A stretch of DNA of 64,000 nucleotides, from the NCBI GenBank assembly GCA_943788115.1, contig CALSPA010000023.1, positions 1 to 64,000 of the forward strand. The letters are read 5' to 3'. Below, piece by piece: positions 9,440 through 18,824 of the stretch. This DNA is from an uncultured Flavobacteriales bacterium. GTDB taxonomy: Bacteria > Bacteroidota > Bacteroidia > Flavobacteriales_D > Parvicellaceae. Numbering within the stretch: the stretch's first letter is position 1; each line of letters starts with the position of its first letter. The translations under genes were made by a program, and so were the position numbers. The notes below the pieces were generated by a model. That model did not search any database and was not told the origin of the DNA. It saw only the letters and a list, made by a program, of their open reading frames with translations.

Positions 9440-9835
9440 ATGGAAAGAGACGATTTAATTAATGATCATGAGTATTCATTGTTAGCTAATCATGATGAAG
9501 AACATGGAAAAGCCATAAGAAAGAAAATTTGGCAGGTAACATTGATTTTAACAATCATAACTGTTGTTGAAGTAAGCACAGGAGCCTTTATTAAACAATA
9601 TTATGACGGTATCGCAAATGATTATTGGTGGCTTATAAAATGGTCATTCATTATATTAACAATTGTTAAGGCTGGATATATTGTTCTTGTTTTTATGCAT
9701 CTTGGTGATGAAAGAAAAAACTTTAAATGGGTAATATTAGGGCCTTATTTACTTTTTATAGCTTATTTAATTTTCATTTGTCTTTCTGAAGCAGCTGACT
9801 ATTTATCTCCTATGATTGATGTTATTAGTCCATGA
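9440..9835 (+). CDS. cytochrome c oxidase subunit IV (prokaryotic type)
   Basis: A 131-residue protein with a charged, His-rich N-terminus and three hydrophobic helices (about residues 32-53, 66-88 and 96-117). The size, the three-helix layout, the VLVFMHLGDERKN motif at the second helix end and the location right after the subunit III gene identify it as the small bacterial subunit IV. It is thought to stabilise the oxidase and has no redox cofactor. Its TGA overlaps the next ATG (ATGA at 9832), so translation of the following SCO-like gene is probably coupled to it. Confidence 0.88.
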   Translation: MERDDLINDHEYSLLANHDEEHGKAIRKKIWQVTLILTIITVVEVSTGAFIKQYYDGIANDYWWLIKWSFIILTIVKAGYIVLVFMHLGDERKNFKWVILGPYLLFIAYLIFICLSEAADYLSPMIDVISP

Positions 9836-10467
9836 GTTTCGATTTTAAGTATCTAATTCCAAAAAAAGGTGCTGTAATTCTTTTTTCAATATTAATTGGG
9901 TTTGCCTCATTGATTGCCTTTTTAATTTCTGGATCTCCTGTATATGTTGATCAGCCAGTATTTGGTGAGTTTCACGATTCTTTTATTTTTCACGATGAAA
10001 ATAATAATGAAATTAATTCTGAAGACTTAAGTGACAAAATAGTATTATACAATTTCCTGTCAACTGATTGCCCCACTGATTTTAATAAATGTCCGTTTAG
10101 ATTAGAATGGTTTAAAATTAAAATATACAATGAATTAGTTAGTAATAAAGGGTTTGAAGACGTAGTTGTTGTTTCTAGTTTTATCGATAAATACCCAGAT
10201 TTAAACCATAGAATGAAACAATTCAGAGTTCATAATAATTTAGACGCTGAAAAATGGAAATTTGTAACTACAGACTATCATCCATTTTTTGATATGAATT
10301 TTAAACAAGGAAACCCCTGGTTAAAAAAAGACACATTATTTGGTTTTCATAGAGAAGCATATTTGATGACATTATTAGTGGATAAAGAGCAGCAAGTAAG
10401 AGGTAAATATTTTACATATAATTTTGGTGAGGTGAGAAGAATCACAAAAGAAATTAGTCTTATTTAA
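9832..10467 (+). CDS. SCO1/SenC-like thioredoxin-fold protein with altered cysteine spacing
   Basis: A 211-residue membrane-anchored protein (one helix at about residues 13-33) with a periplasmic thioredoxin-like fold. SCO proteins deliver copper to the CuA site of oxidase subunit II using CxxxCP and a distal His. Here the cysteines are Cys80 and Cys87 in DCPTDFNKCP, separated by six residues instead of three, and the likely distal His is His173 in GFHREAYLM. Position in the oxidase cluster and the second SCO gene just downstream support the assignment. It may be a divergent copper chaperone or a thiol-redox partner for CuA assembly. The frame is intact, so the altered spacing is not caused by a frameshift. 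Confidence 0.7.
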   Translation: MSFDFKYLIPKKGAVILFSILIGFASLIAFLISGSPVYVDQPVFGEFHDSFIFHDENNNEINSEDLSDKIVLYNFLSTDCPTDFNKCPFRLEWFKIKIYNELVSNKGFEDVVVVSSFIDKYPDLNHRMKQFRVHNNLDAEKWKFVTTDYHPFFDMNFKQGNPWLKKDTLFGFHREAYLMTLLVDKEQQVRGKYFTYNFGEVRRITKEISLI

Positions 10468-10479
10468 AGGAAGAAAACA

Positions 10480-11093
10480 ATGATTAAAAATCTGTTTATT
10501 TTAGTTCTACTTTTGATTGTTGGTTGTGCTGAAAAAACTGAAATTAAAACCTTCCAATTTTTGGTAATAAAGAATTCGTGGAAGGTGTAGATGTTGATAC
10601 TTTATTTCATACAATACCAGCTTGGTCTTTTCAAAACCAGTATGGTGACACCATTAATTCTGATTCCTATAAAGGAAAAATACATGTTGTTGATTTCTTT
10701 TTTCAGTCACTGTCCTACAATATGTCCAGCGATGACTATGAATATGGTAAAACTTCAAAAATCAGCAAAAGACCTTAATATTGGCTTTGTTTCTTTTACT
10801 GTAGATCCACAAAAAGATTCTTCAGAAAGATTACTTTGGTATCAGATGCCTTTGGAATAAATGGTGACAATTGGAATCTTCTTACTGGCAATCAATCCTT
10901 AATTTATCAATTAGGGGTTAATGGCTTTTTAGTTCCAAATCAAGAGGACGCACTTGCCCCAGGTGGTTTTTTACACTCTGAAAAGATGATGCTAATTGAT
11001 GCTAAATCAAGGATTAGAGGATATTACGATGGTACTGATGAAGACCAAATGATGGTGCTTTTAAATGACATTAGAAAATTAAAACAAGATTAG
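10480..11093 (+). CDS. SCO1/SenC family copper chaperone lipoprotein, broken by three indels
   Basis: The start ATG 10480 follows a clear purine-rich AAAGGAAG ribosome site. A lipoprotein signal ends in Val-Gly-Cys. The body is a classic SCO domain: the VVDFFF strand, SHCPTICP with the copper-binding CxxxC pair, FVSFTVDPQKDS, then FGINGDNWNLLTG and GGFLHSEKMMLID with the distal His. Three single-base shifts are needed to read through: near 10546-10551 (A run), 10688-10697 (T run) and 10831-10841. The joined length is about 204 residues, normal for SCO. The protein matures the CuA centre of the oxidase encoded around it. Three indels in one gene could mean decay, but the residues on all sides are conserved and other genes here show the same kind of error. 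Confidence 0.8.
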
Positions 11094-11146
11094 ACATTTT
11101 TTTATTTCAATCTTAAATGGATTAATTTTGTTTCACAATAATTATT

Positions 11147-11696
11147 ATGAATTTACCTGAACCTTCGCTCACCAAAAATGATAAAAAAGCCAATATTTTT
11201 ATTATTTCAGTCTCTGCCATTGTTTTTTTAACTGTAGTTATCTTACACGAACTAAACTTGAAAATTCAAGTAAATTTTGATCCTCATATTTTCGCAAAAC
11301 TCAATGCTTTAATCAACGCTAGCGTTTCCATACTACTTATTCTAGGTTTAGTTTTTGTGAAATCAAAGAAATATATGCTTTCACAAAAGAGTAATGAATT
11401 TAGCTATAATTTTATCTGTATTTTTTATATTATCATACATAGCTCACCATCTTTTGGCAGAAAGTACAGTTTTTGGAGGTCAAGGAAGCATTAAATCAAT
11501 TTATTATTTTATTCTTGTAACTCATATAATTTTAGCTGGATTATCCCTGCCATTTATTTTATATACAGCCTACAGGGCTTCAATTGCAGAGTTCGGAAAA
11601 CATAAAAAGTTAGCTAGATATGTTTATCCAGTATGGTTGTATGTTGCTATAACTGGAGTTGTTGTATATTTTTTAATATCTCCTTACTACGCATGA
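11147..11696 (+). CDS. DUF420 family membrane protein, one-base frameshift
   Basis: DUF420 (YozB-type) proteins are small multi-helix membrane proteins found next to cytochrome oxidase genes in many bacteria and implicated in oxidase biogenesis. The first part (to about 11380) contains two helices and a loop with Phe-x-x-x-Asn-Ala. The second part contains SYIAHHLLAEST, THIILAGLSLPF and GKHKKLARYVYPVWLYVAITG, the usual family signatures with several conserved His. The frame changes in the TTT at 11379-11381; removing one T gives the expected Met-Leu-His-Lys-Arg. Joined length is about 183 residues, as expected. Its stop overlaps the next ATG (ATGA at 11693). Confidence 0.82.
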
Positions 11697-11935
11697 AAGT
11701 AGTTTATAATTTCATATTTCTCTTTCTATTGATAATCTTTCAATTACAATCTTTTGCTCAAGGTTGCTCTACTTGTAGAGCTCAGATAATTAGTAGTAAC
11801 AAAGAAGATTTCACTGTAGGTAATGGTATAAATACTGGAATTATTTTTCTTATGGTTATTCCATATATTATTCTTTTTTTCTTGTTTAGAAAGAGAATTA
11901 AATCTCTTTATATACAACTATTTAAATCTAAATAG
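11693..11935 (+). CDS. small exported membrane protein with a CxxC motif, oxidase cluster
   Basis: An 80-residue protein beginning at ATG 11693 inside the stop of the DUF420 gene. It has a signal peptide ending near Ser-Phe-Ala-Gln, then GCSTCRAQI with a CxxC pair, a short polar region, and a second hydrophobic segment starting GIIFLMVIPYIILF, ending in a basic tail. I recall similar small proteins next to DUF420 genes in Flavobacteriia, but no function is known to me. The periplasmic CxxC and the location suggest a role in copper or thiol handling during oxidase assembly; that is inference. A longer in-frame reading from 11633 is less likely because it lies inside the DUF420 gene. Confidence 0.72.
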   Translation: MKVVYNFIFLFLLIIFQLQSFAQGCSTCRAQIISSNKEDFTVGNGINTGIIFLMVIPYIILFFLFRKRIKSLYIQLFKSK

Positions 11936-12000
11936 TCAATTTTTATTCATTTAAATTGACGATGTTAATTCTCTAGCTATATTTGCTATAAGTTCTTTGT

Positions 12001-12107
12001 ATTTATCTAGAAAGGAGGAGGGAGTAGGCCCATTGAATCCTTAGCAACCCCCATTGGGAAGGTGCTAAATCCTGTTGTTTGTTAAACAACACAGATAAGT
12101 GATAAAG
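12001..12107 (+). promoter_or_regulatory. SAM-I riboswitch (S box) upstream of methionine synthase
   Basis: The conserved S-box core is present in order: AGAAAGGAGGAGGGA, then GGCCC, TTGAA, GCAACC and GGTGCTAAATCCTG. P1 is formed by TTATCT at 12003-12008 and AGATAA at 12093-12098. A perfect eight-pair P4-like stem is TGTTGTTT 12073-12080 with AAACAACA 12084-12091, and a short P3 hairpin lies around CCCATTGGG. It sits 65 bases before the start of the split methionine synthase genes, so S-adenosylmethionine should repress their expression. No strong intrinsic terminator follows; a second copy of the P1 5' strand (TTATCT, 12130-12135) could compete for the P1 3' strand. Confidence 0.92.
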
Positions 12108-12172
12108 AAATATTTATATATAATACTTTTTATCTCTTTCGATTTATTTCGTTAGGGATTTTTTTTTATAGC

Positions 12173-13180
12173 ATGATAGTTAAACAGAGCATATACGAAT
12201 TAGCAGAAAAAAGAATCTTAATTCTTGATGGTGCAATGGGAACCATGATTCAAAGACACAAACTCAATGAAGATGACTTTAGAAAGGGATGGTTTGAGAA
12301 TCATGAGCAGCCATTAAAAGGTAATAATGATTTACTTTCTTTAACTCGTCCAGATATCATTAAAGACATTCATAAAGAATATTTTAATGCTGGGGCAGAT
12401 ATAGTAGAAACTAACACATTTTCTGGCACTTCTATTGCTCAGGCAGATTATTCGCTAGAAAAGTATGCTTATGATATTAATTATTATGGTGCTAAAATAG
12501 CAGCAGAAGTAGCTTCAGAATTTACAGAAAGACAACCTGATAAACCACGATATGTAGCAGGTTCTATTGGCCCAACTAATAGAACATCATCAATTTCGCC
12601 AGATGTTAATGACCCTGGATTTAGGAATGTGACTTTTGATGAACTTAACCTTTCCTATAAAGAACAAATACGAGGGTTGATTGATGGTGGTTGCGATTTA
12701 CTATTAATAGAAACAATATTTGACACTTTAAATGCTAAAGCGGCTTTATTTGCAGTTCAAGAAATATTTAAAGAGTTAAATACATCATTACCTGTAATGA
12801 TCTCAGGAACAATTACAGATGCTAGCGGACGTACATTAACAGGACAAACCACCGAAGCATTTTTAATTTCATTATCTCATTTCCCAATACTAAGTATTGG
12901 TTTAAACTGTGCTCTTGGGGCTTCAGATATGCAGCCTTACCTTAAAACTTTGGCTAGAAAAAGTGATTTTTTAGTAAGTGCTCATCCTAATGCTGGTTTA
13001 CCTAATGAATTTGGTGAATACGATGAAACACCAGAAATTATGGGCGACCAAATTAAAAGTTTCTTAGAAGATGGTTTGATTAATATTATCGGTGGATGTT
13101 GCGGAACTACTCCTGATCATATTCATACTATTTCTCAACTTGCCAATAACTATTCACCTAGAAAAATTGCAGTAGCATAA
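12173..13180 (+). CDS. metH: methionine synthase, homocysteine-methyltransferase subunit (MetH N-terminal part)
   Basis: This 335-residue protein is the homocysteine-binding domain of cobalamin-dependent methionine synthase as a separate polypeptide. It shows [10 protein letters not shown] near the N-terminus, ETNTFSGTS, and the zinc-ligand cysteines in GLNCALG (about residue 245) and [11 protein letters not shown] (about 308). It should bind zinc-activated homocysteine and accept the methyl group from methylcobalamin held by the partner protein. The split after this domain is usual in Flavobacteriia. It is eight bases from the second metH gene and under the SAM-I riboswitch. Confidence 0.94.
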   Translation: MIVKQSIYELAEKRILILDGAMGTMIQRHKLNEDDFRKGWFENHEQPLKGNNDLLSLTRPDIIKDIHKEYFNAGADIVETNTFSGTSIAQADYSLEKYAYDINYYGAKIAAEVASEFTERQPDKPRYVAGSIGPTNRTSSISPDVNDPGFRNVTFDELNLSYKEQIRGLIDGGCDLLLIETIFDTLNAKAALFAVQEIFKELNTSLPVMISGTITDASGRTLTGQTTEAFLISLSHFPILSIGLNCALGASDMQPYLKTLARKSDFLVSAHPNAGLPNEFGEYDETPEIMGDQIKSFLEDGLINIIGGCCGTTPDHIHTISQLANNYSPRKIAVA

Positions 13181-13187
13181 ATTTATA

Positions 13188-15902
13188 ATGAGTTTACACC
13201 CAGATTACAAAGGAAATTATAAATATAAGTGGCATCAAATTCCATTTTTAAGACTAAGTGGACTAGAGCCTTTAGAGGTATCCTCTAGTATTAATTTTAT
13301 TAATATAGGAGAAAGAACAAATGTAACAGGATCTAAAAAATTTTTAAGATTAATCAAAGAAGGTAGCTTTGAAGAAGCACTTGATGTGGCTCGAAATCAG
13401 GTAGAAGGTGGTGCTCAGATTATAGATGTAAACATGGATGAAGGTCTTTTAGACGGTGTTGAGGCTATGACAAAGTTCTTAAATTTAATTGCAGCAGAAC
13501 CAGATATTTCAAGAGTTCCTGTTATGATTGATTCTTCTAAATGGGATATTATAGAAGCTGGGCTTAAGTGTATTCAGGGCAAGGGTGTGGTTAATTCAAT
13601 TTCATTAAAAGCTGGAGAAAAGGAATTTCTAGAACAAGCAAATAAGATTAAGCAATATGGAGCCGCTGTTATTGTCATGGCGTTTGATGAAGAAGGACAA
13701 GCTGATAACTATAGTAGAAGGATTAAAATATGTAAACGTTCATATGATCTACTTGTTAAAAAAGTAAAGTTTCCACCACAAGATATAATTTTTGACCCTA
13801 ATATTTTTCCTGTCGCAACTGGAATTTCAGAGCACAACAACAATGCAATGGACTTCTTTATGGCCACAAGATGGATAAGAGAAAACTTGCCTGCAGCCCA
13901 TGTTAGTGGTGGAGTAAGTAATGTGTCATTTTCATTTAGGGGTAATAATATTGTAAGAGAGGCAATGCATTCTGCTTTTTTATACCATGCAATAAAAGAA
14001 GGAATGGATATGGGTATTGTTAATCCAACAATGCTGGAAGTATATGATAACATTCCTAAGGATCTATTAGATAGAGTAGAGGATGTGTTGTTAAATAGAA
14101 GGGCTGATTCAACAGAACGATTGTTGGATTTTGCAGAATCGGTTAAAGGAGAGGCGAAAAAACAAGAAAAAAATGAAGAATGGAGAACATTTTCAATAAC
14201 TAAAAGAATAGAACATGCTTTAGTTAAAGGAATTACCGAATATATAGTTGAAGACACGGAATTAGCAAGGTTAGAAAGTTCAAGACCATTGGATGTAATT
14301 GAAGGCCCCCTAATGAGTGGAATGAATGTAGTAGGAGATTTATTTGGATCAGGTAAGATGTTTCTTCCTCAAGTAGTGAAATCTGCTAGGGTTATGAAAA
14401 AAGCAGTTGCACATTTAACTCCTTTTATTGAAAAGGAAAAGGGGGGCAAAATTCAGAGTAATGGTAAAATTATTATGGCAACTGTCAAAGGAGACGTACA
14501 TGATATAGGTAAGAATATTGTCGGGGTTGTTCTTGGGTGTAACAATTATGAAATAATTGATTTAGGTGTAATGGTGCCAGCAAATAAAATTTTGGATGCT
14601 GCAATTCAAGAAAATGCTGATATTATTGGGTTGAGTGGTTTAATTACCCCATCCCTTGATGAAATGATTGATGTAGCAAAAGAAATGAAAAAGAGGAAGG
14701 TCCATCTTCCATTATTAATTGGTGGTGCAACAACATCTAGAGTACATACAGCAGTTAAAATTGAGCAAGAGCTTTCAGAGAGCCAGGCAGTTCATGTTTT
14801 AGATGCTTCTAGGTCTGTAACGGTAGTAAATAGTTTACTTGGTTCAGAAAAGATTGAATATGAAAAAGCAATTCAATTAGATTACAATAGAATAAGAGAG
14901 CAATACGAAAGCAAAAAGCAACAAAAAAAATTCTTAAGTATTCTTGAAGCTAGAAAAAATAAATTGAGTTTAGATTGGGATAGTTTTAGCCCTACTATAC
15001 CTAATCAAACTGGTACTCAGCCGATTGAAGATTTTAATTTAGAATTGTTAACTAAATACATTGATTGGACTCCATTTTTCCAGACATGGGAATTACATGG
15101 AAGGTTTCCTAAAATTTTGGAGGATAAAATTGTTGGGATAGAGGCTAAAAAATTATATGATGATGCTTTAAAAATGCTCACTAAAATTATAAATGAAAAA
15201 TGGTTGACAGCTAAAGGAGTCTTTGGCATTTGGAAAGCTAATTCTAATGATTTTGATGAAATTAATATTTATGATGATAATAATAAAATAATAGCAGTTT
15301 CATATTCTTTGAGGCAGCAATTGCAAAAAGCTAAAGGTGCCATTAATAGAGGTTTGTCAGATTACATAGCCCCAGAATCTTCAGGTAAAGAGGATTATAT
15401 AGGAGCTTTTGTAGTTACTGCAGGGCTAAAAATTGATGAAAAAGTAGCTGAATTTGAAAAACAATTAGATGATTATAATGCTATTTTATTAAAAGCATTA
15501 GCCGATAGGTTAGCTGAAGCAGCTGCTGAATATCTTCACGAATTAATTAGAAAAAATTATTGGGGTTATTCCAAAAAAGAAAGTTTTGATAATGGCGAAT
15601 TAATAAAAGAAAAATATGTTGGAATAAGACCAGCTCCAGGGTACCCTGCATGTCCCGATCATACAGAAAAAGAAACTATTTTTAAATTATTAAATGCTAC
15701 AGAACTAACTGGAGTTTGTTTAACTGAATCTTTAGCAATGCTTCCTGCTGCATCTGTTTCTGGATGGTATTTTTCTCATCCTGAAGCTAAATATTTTGGA
15801 TTAGGAAAGATTAAAATGGATCAGGTTGAAAATTTAGCAAAAAGAAAGGGAGTAAGTAAACAGAAAATGGAAAGATGGTTGTCTCCAAATATTTCAGATT
15901 AA
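13188..15902 (+). CDS. metH: methionine synthase, pterin/B12/activation subunit (MetH C-terminal part)
   Basis: A 904-residue protein with the remaining MetH modules. The pterin-binding domain (about residues 20-300) includes [14 protein letters not shown] and the Asp-Ser-Ser strand. A B12 cap follows (about 330-420), then the cobalamin-binding Rossmann domain with [12 protein letters not shown] (about 434) carrying the His that ligates cobalt. The C-terminal activation domain (about 600-900) has [15 protein letters not shown] (about 813) for SAM-dependent reactivation. Together with the preceding gene it regenerates methionine from homocysteine and methyl-tetrahydrofolate. It is convergent with the next gene and overlaps it by four bases. 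Confidence 0.95.
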   Translation: MSLHPDYKGNYKYKWHQIPFLRLSGLEPLEVSSSINFINIGERTNVTGSKKFLRLIKEGSFEEALDVARNQVEGGAQIIDVNMDEGLLDGVEAMTKFLNLIAAEPDISRVPVMIDSSKWDIIEAGLKCIQGKGVVNSISLKAGEKEFLEQANKIKQYGAAVIVMAFDEEGQADNYSRRIKICKRSYDLLVKKVKFPPQDIIFDPNIFPVATGISEHNNNAMDFFMATRWIRENLPAAHVSGGVSNVSFSFRGNNIVREAMHSAFLYHAIKEGMDMGIVNPTMLEVYDNIPKDLLDRVEDVLLNRRADSTERLLDFAESVKGEAKKQEKNEEWRTFSITKRIEHALVKGITEYIVEDTELARLESSRPLDVIEGPLMSGMNVVGDLFGSGKMFLPQVVKSARVMKKAVAHLTPFIEKEKGGKIQSNGKIIMATVKGDVHDIGKNIVGVVLGCNNYEIIDLGVMVPANKILDAAIQENADIIGLSGLITPSLDEMIDVAKEMKKRKVHLPLLIGGATTSRVHTAVKIEQELSESQAVHVLDASRSVTVVNSLLGSEKIEYEKAIQLDYNRIREQYESKKQQKKFLSILEARKNKLSLDWDSFSPTIPNQTGTQPIEDFNLELLTKYIDWTPFFQTWELHGRFPKILEDKIVGIEAKKLYDDALKMLTKIINEKWLTAKGVFGIWKANSNDFDEINIYDDNNKIIAVSYSLRQQLQKAKGAINRGLSDYIAPESSGKEDYIGAFVVTAGLKIDEKVAEFEKQLDDYNAILLKALADRLAEAAAEYLHELIRKNYWGYSKKESFDNGELIKEKYVGIRPAPGYPACPDHTEKETIFKLLNATELTGVCLTESLAMLPAASVSGWYFSHPEAKYFGLGKIKMDQVENLAKRKGVSKQKMERWLSPNISD

Positions 15903-16345
15903 ATCTCAAGGTTTAATTCATAAGTTTTTTCAAAAGGAATACACATTTGTTCATTACAAACCATATATGCTATCTTAATTTGTAATAAAGATTCATCTAG
16001 GACTTCAATTTTTTGTTTGAAATGAGCGTTGTTTTCAAAATAACTAACCTGAATTCCGAAATTTTCATCAAAAACTGTATTAGGCTTACTTTCTATTACA
16101 TTTCCTATAAAATTAAAGTTTTCATTTTCTGAGAAATGAAATTCTGTTGGTAATGGACCTTCATTTGGATTTGGAAGATATACGGCATATAAATGCCAAG
16201 AACTATCAATTACAGCTGTAAATTCTATTACATTGTCATTTTTGTTTTGATTAACATTCCATTTAACAGGGTCTTCTTGAAGAAAAAATGTGTTTGAAAC
16301 AAAAAAAAAGACAATAGAAAAGAAAAGTTTAATTTGATAAAGCAT
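15899..16345 (-). CDS. stand-alone DsbD N-terminal-domain protein
   Basis: A 148-residue exported protein with a hydrophobic signal segment at residues 5-22. The rest matches only the periplasmic N-terminal (alpha) domain of DsbD: a WHLYAVYLP strand, [20 protein letters not shown] and the paired cysteines in MVCNEQMC. The same pattern occurs in the neighbouring dsbD product (WHLYSQYL, SYFENKAKF, MVCDEKEC), so this looks like a duplicated domain. In DsbD this domain passes electrons to periplasmic partners; here it may serve a particular partner or provide an alternative outlet. It is five bases downstream of dsbD and probably cotranscribed. Its 3' end overlaps metH by four bases. Confidence 0.8.
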   Translation of the reverse strand: MLYQIKLFFSIVFFFVSNTFFLQEDPVKWNVNQNKNDNVIEFTAVIDSSWHLYAVYLPNPNEGPLPTEFHFSENENFNFIGNVIESKPNTVFDENFGIQVSYFENNAHFKQKIEVLDESLLQIKIAYMVCNEQMCIPFEKTYELNLEI

Positions 16346-16350
16346 TATAA

Positions 16351-18354
16351 TTATTCAATTTTATTGAAAGCTTCAACTCCACATTCAAGCCAGCTAGCAT
16401 ATTCTTTATAATCTGGTGTATAGCTAACAGGATTAGTTAAAAGTTTTCCATTAGGGCTAATTAAAACATAAAACGGTTGAGATACTTTTTCAAAAACTCT
16501 AGCTTCAAAAGTTGCCCATTTGTCACCAGTAGTGATAATTTTCTTTTGTTTTTTTGTTCCATCTTGCATATTAATGGTTACTTCACCTTGAAGATCTATA
16601 GGGAGTTCCTCCCTGTCATCTACATACAGAGATGCTAAAACATAATTGTCATTAATTAAATTGAAAACTTCTTTTTTGCTCCATACATTGTCTTCCATCC
16701 TTCTACAATTAGTACAAGCATGCCCTGTAAAATCAATCAAAATAGGAAGATTAACTTCTTTTGCATAAGCTTGAGCACTTTCAAAATCGTGAAAACAATT
16801 TAACCCATTTGGGCATTCATTTGGAAATGCCCAGCAATATGTAACAGGCGGAGCAACACCACTTAGTAGGTTTAACGATTGATAAGTCCCTGTTTTGTCG
16901 TTAAGTCTAAATCCAAAAGAAAAATAAACTGCTGTTATGGCAAATAAAGAGGCTAATGCTATTCTAGTGGGTTTAAGTTTGCTTATTGGGCTATCGTGTG
17001 GGAATTTAATCTTTCCAAATAAATATAAAGCTGTTCCAATTGCACACAAGATCCAAATAATAAGAAATGCTTCATATTTTAAAATCCCCCAATGTTCTAC
17101 TAAATCAGCTGTTGAGAGGAATTTAAACGCTAATGCTAATTCCACAAACCCTAAAACAACTTTCACAGAGTTTAACCATCCGCCAGATTGAGGTAAGGAT
17201 TTAAGCATGGAAGGGAAAGCAGCAAAAATGGTAAAGGGTAAACCAAGTCCAACTCCAAATCCGAGCATTGCCATAGTTATTGGAACAGGACCTTTGTCTA
17301 AAGAACCAGCTAGTACAGACCCTAGTAATGGTCCTGTACAAGAAAAAGAAACAATAGCTAAAACTAATGCCATAAATATTACTCCTACAACACCACCTAT
17401 ATCAGCAGCCTTATCTGCTTTATTAGCCCAACTAGAAGGAAGAGTTAGTTCATAGAATCCAAAAAAGGAAAAAGCGAATACAAGAAAAATTATAAAGAAT
17501 ATTACATTTAAGATTGCACCAGATGCAATTTTATTTAAAACTTCTGGATCTGTTCCTTGAATATAAAAAGGTAAACTTAAAGAAACGTAGACAAGAATAA
17601 TAGAAAACCCATACAATAGAGCTTTACCTATGCCCGATCCTTTTTCGCTTCCTCCTTTTGTAAAGAAACTAACAGTTAATGGAACCATAGGAAATACACA
17701 TGGAGTAAATAACGAAATTAAACCGCCAAGAAAACCAAAAATAAGTAACATCCAAAAGCTCTTGTCTTGTTCTTCGATATCCCCACAATTATTATTAATA
17801 GGAGAATTTAAATCAAGTAATGGTAATGAAGGGATTACTGCTAGAGTTGAGCTATCTGTTTTGTAAATGACTTCTTGCTGCCCACCAATTCCACTGGATA
17901 AATTAATTTCAAAATTGTAATCGTCTGGAGGAAGACACTCTTTTTCATCACACACCATGAAATTAACATTTCCTTTAATCAATGTTTGAGTTGTATCAGA
18001 AACTGCTATGGTTTGAATGAATTTTGCCTTGTTTTCAAAATAGCTTATATCCATTTCCCAAACAGGGTCAAAATGGGTTACAACTCCTTCTTCAGTAGTA
18101 GAATCAATTAGTGAGTTAGTAGACCCAATATCAAATTGAATAAAGGTCGAAAGAGGACCTTCATTACTTTTTAAATATTGAGAATATAAATGCCAACCAT
18201 CCTCAATTTCTGAAGAAATAATAATGTTATATTTATTATCTACTAGCTTTTCAGATTTCACACTCCAACTTGTTGGAGTTGGAGATTGTGCGGAAATAAA
18301 TAATAAACTAAATAATAATAAGGATAATGAAAATAATTTTTTTTTCATATTCAT
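16351..18354 (-). CDS. dsbD: thiol:disulfide interchange protein DsbD
   Basis: DsbD carries electrons from cytoplasmic thioredoxin across the inner membrane to periplasmic thiols, including those for cytochrome c and oxidase assembly. After the signal peptide there is an N-terminal domain (about residues 20-145, MVCDEKECLPP), then a CcdA-like membrane region of about eight helices with the FTPCVFPMVPLTV and FSCTGPLLGS cysteine motifs, then a C-terminal thioredoxin domain with DFTGHACTNCRRME (CxxC). All three cysteine pairs are present. The frame is open from a TTG at 18375, but a promoter-like TAACTTTG overlaps that TTG, so translation should begin at ATG 18354 or 18348. The length, about 668 residues, is normal. 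Confidence 0.92.
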   Translation of the reverse strand: MNMKKKLFSLSLLLFSLLFISAQSPTPTSWSVKSEKLVDNKYNIIISSEIEDGWHLYSQYLKSNEGPLSTFIQFDIGSTNSLIDSTTEEGVVTHFDPVWEMDISYFENKAKFIQTIAVSDTTQTLIKGNVNFMVCDEKECLPPDDYNFEINLSSGIGGQQEVIYKTDSSTLAVIPSLPLLDLNSPINNNCGDIEEQDKSFWMLLIFGFLGGLISLFTPCVFPMVPLTVSFFTKGGSEKGSGIGKALLYGFSIILVYVSLSLPFYIQGTDPEVLNKIASGAILNVIFFIIFLVFAFSFFGFYELTLPSSWANKADKAADIGGVVGVIFMALVLAIVSFSCTGPLLGSVLAGSLDKGPVPITMAMLGFGVGLGLPFTIFAAFPSMLKSLPQSGGWLNSVKVVLGFVELALAFKFLSTADLVEHWGILKYEAFLIIWILCAIGTALYLFGKIKFPHDSPISKLKPTRIALASLFAITAVYFSFGFRLNDKTGTYQSLNLLSGVAPPVTYCWAFPNECPNGLNCFHDFESAQAYAKEVNLPILIDFTGHACTNCRRMEDNVWSKKEVFNLINDNYVLASLYVDDREELPIDLQGEVTINMQDGTKKQKKIITTGDKWATFEARVFEKVSQPFYVLISPNGKLLTNPVSYTPDYKEYASWLECGVEAFNKIE

Positions 18355-18372
18355 GGATATAATTGTTTGCCC

Positions 18373-18401
18373 CAAAGTTAACAGATTGAGTTAATTCAAA
18401 A
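18373..18401 (-). promoter_or_regulatory. Bacteroidota-type promoter for dsbD
   Basis: On the minus strand a perfect TAnnTTTG element, TAACTTTG (18373-18380), lies 16 bases downstream of TTTTG (18397-18401), resembling the -7 and -33 elements of the Bacteroidota primary sigma factor. Transcription would start about 10-15 bases before the ATG pair at 18354/18348. The spacing is slightly short of the usual value. The match is by eye only. Confidence 0.5.
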
Positions 18402-18446
18402 GTATTAAATTAAAAGCTTTATTGGAATCTTAAAAATAAACGAAAT

Positions 18447-18737
18447 TTATAGAATGACATCTATGAGTCTATGAATGGGAATAATAATTCCCTTTTTGAG
18501 TACAATGTTTTTATCTCCTACAGCCCAAATAGTCGTTTGAACTTCTTTTTTACCAGACTCATCTTCGAAAATAATTCTCATTTTAGTTCGATGGACATTA
18601 CCTAAAATCATAGATCTTTTTAATTTCTTTTTTAATACCTGTAACTGTTCTTTAGACTTGCTTACAGGAAGGGTAGGGAAGTGTAAAGTAGGAATTGATT
18701 CTTTTTCAATAACTTCAGTAGTATAGGTATCAACCAT
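18447..18737 (-). CDS. small conserved protein of unknown function
   Basis: A 96-residue soluble protein starting at ATG 18737 (the frame is open to a TTG at 18785). It has a Lys-rich central helix (about residues 26-45) followed by strand-rich sequence, TKMRIIFEDESGKKEVQTTI, and ends in a segment with NIVLKKGIIIPIHRLIDV. No signal peptide or membrane segment is visible. The sequence resembles short uncharacterised proteins I associate with Bacteroidota, but I cannot name a family. It lies between dsbD and tilS on the same strand with room for its own promoter. Confidence 0.65.
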   Translation of the reverse strand: MVDTYTTEVIEKESIPTLHFPTLPVSKSKEQLQVLKKKLKRSMILGNVHRTKMRIIFEDESGKKEVQTTIWAVGDKNIVLKKGIIIPIHRLIDVIL

Positions 18738-18824
18738 AAAATAGATTTTAAGTAAGTAAGTGGTGTGAATGATACTTTTACGCAAGTATTATTAATTTGT
18801 TACGAAAATCAATACTAAACGAAA

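Noticed and set aside
12150-12172. Intrinsic terminator formed by the T9 run before metH
   Set aside because: The only hairpin directly upstream has about three pairs (CGA/TCG), too weak to call.
13709-14257. Open frame of 182 codons antisense to the second metH gene
   Set aside because: It lies wholly inside a highly conserved gene, lacks family motifs and has no independent start signal; its openness follows from the AT-rich codon use of metH.
16937-17866. Series of plus-strand open frames across dsbD
   Set aside because: They are antisense shadows of the helix-coding region of DsbD, with low-complexity Pro/Thr/Ser/Asn-rich composition and no coherent domain.
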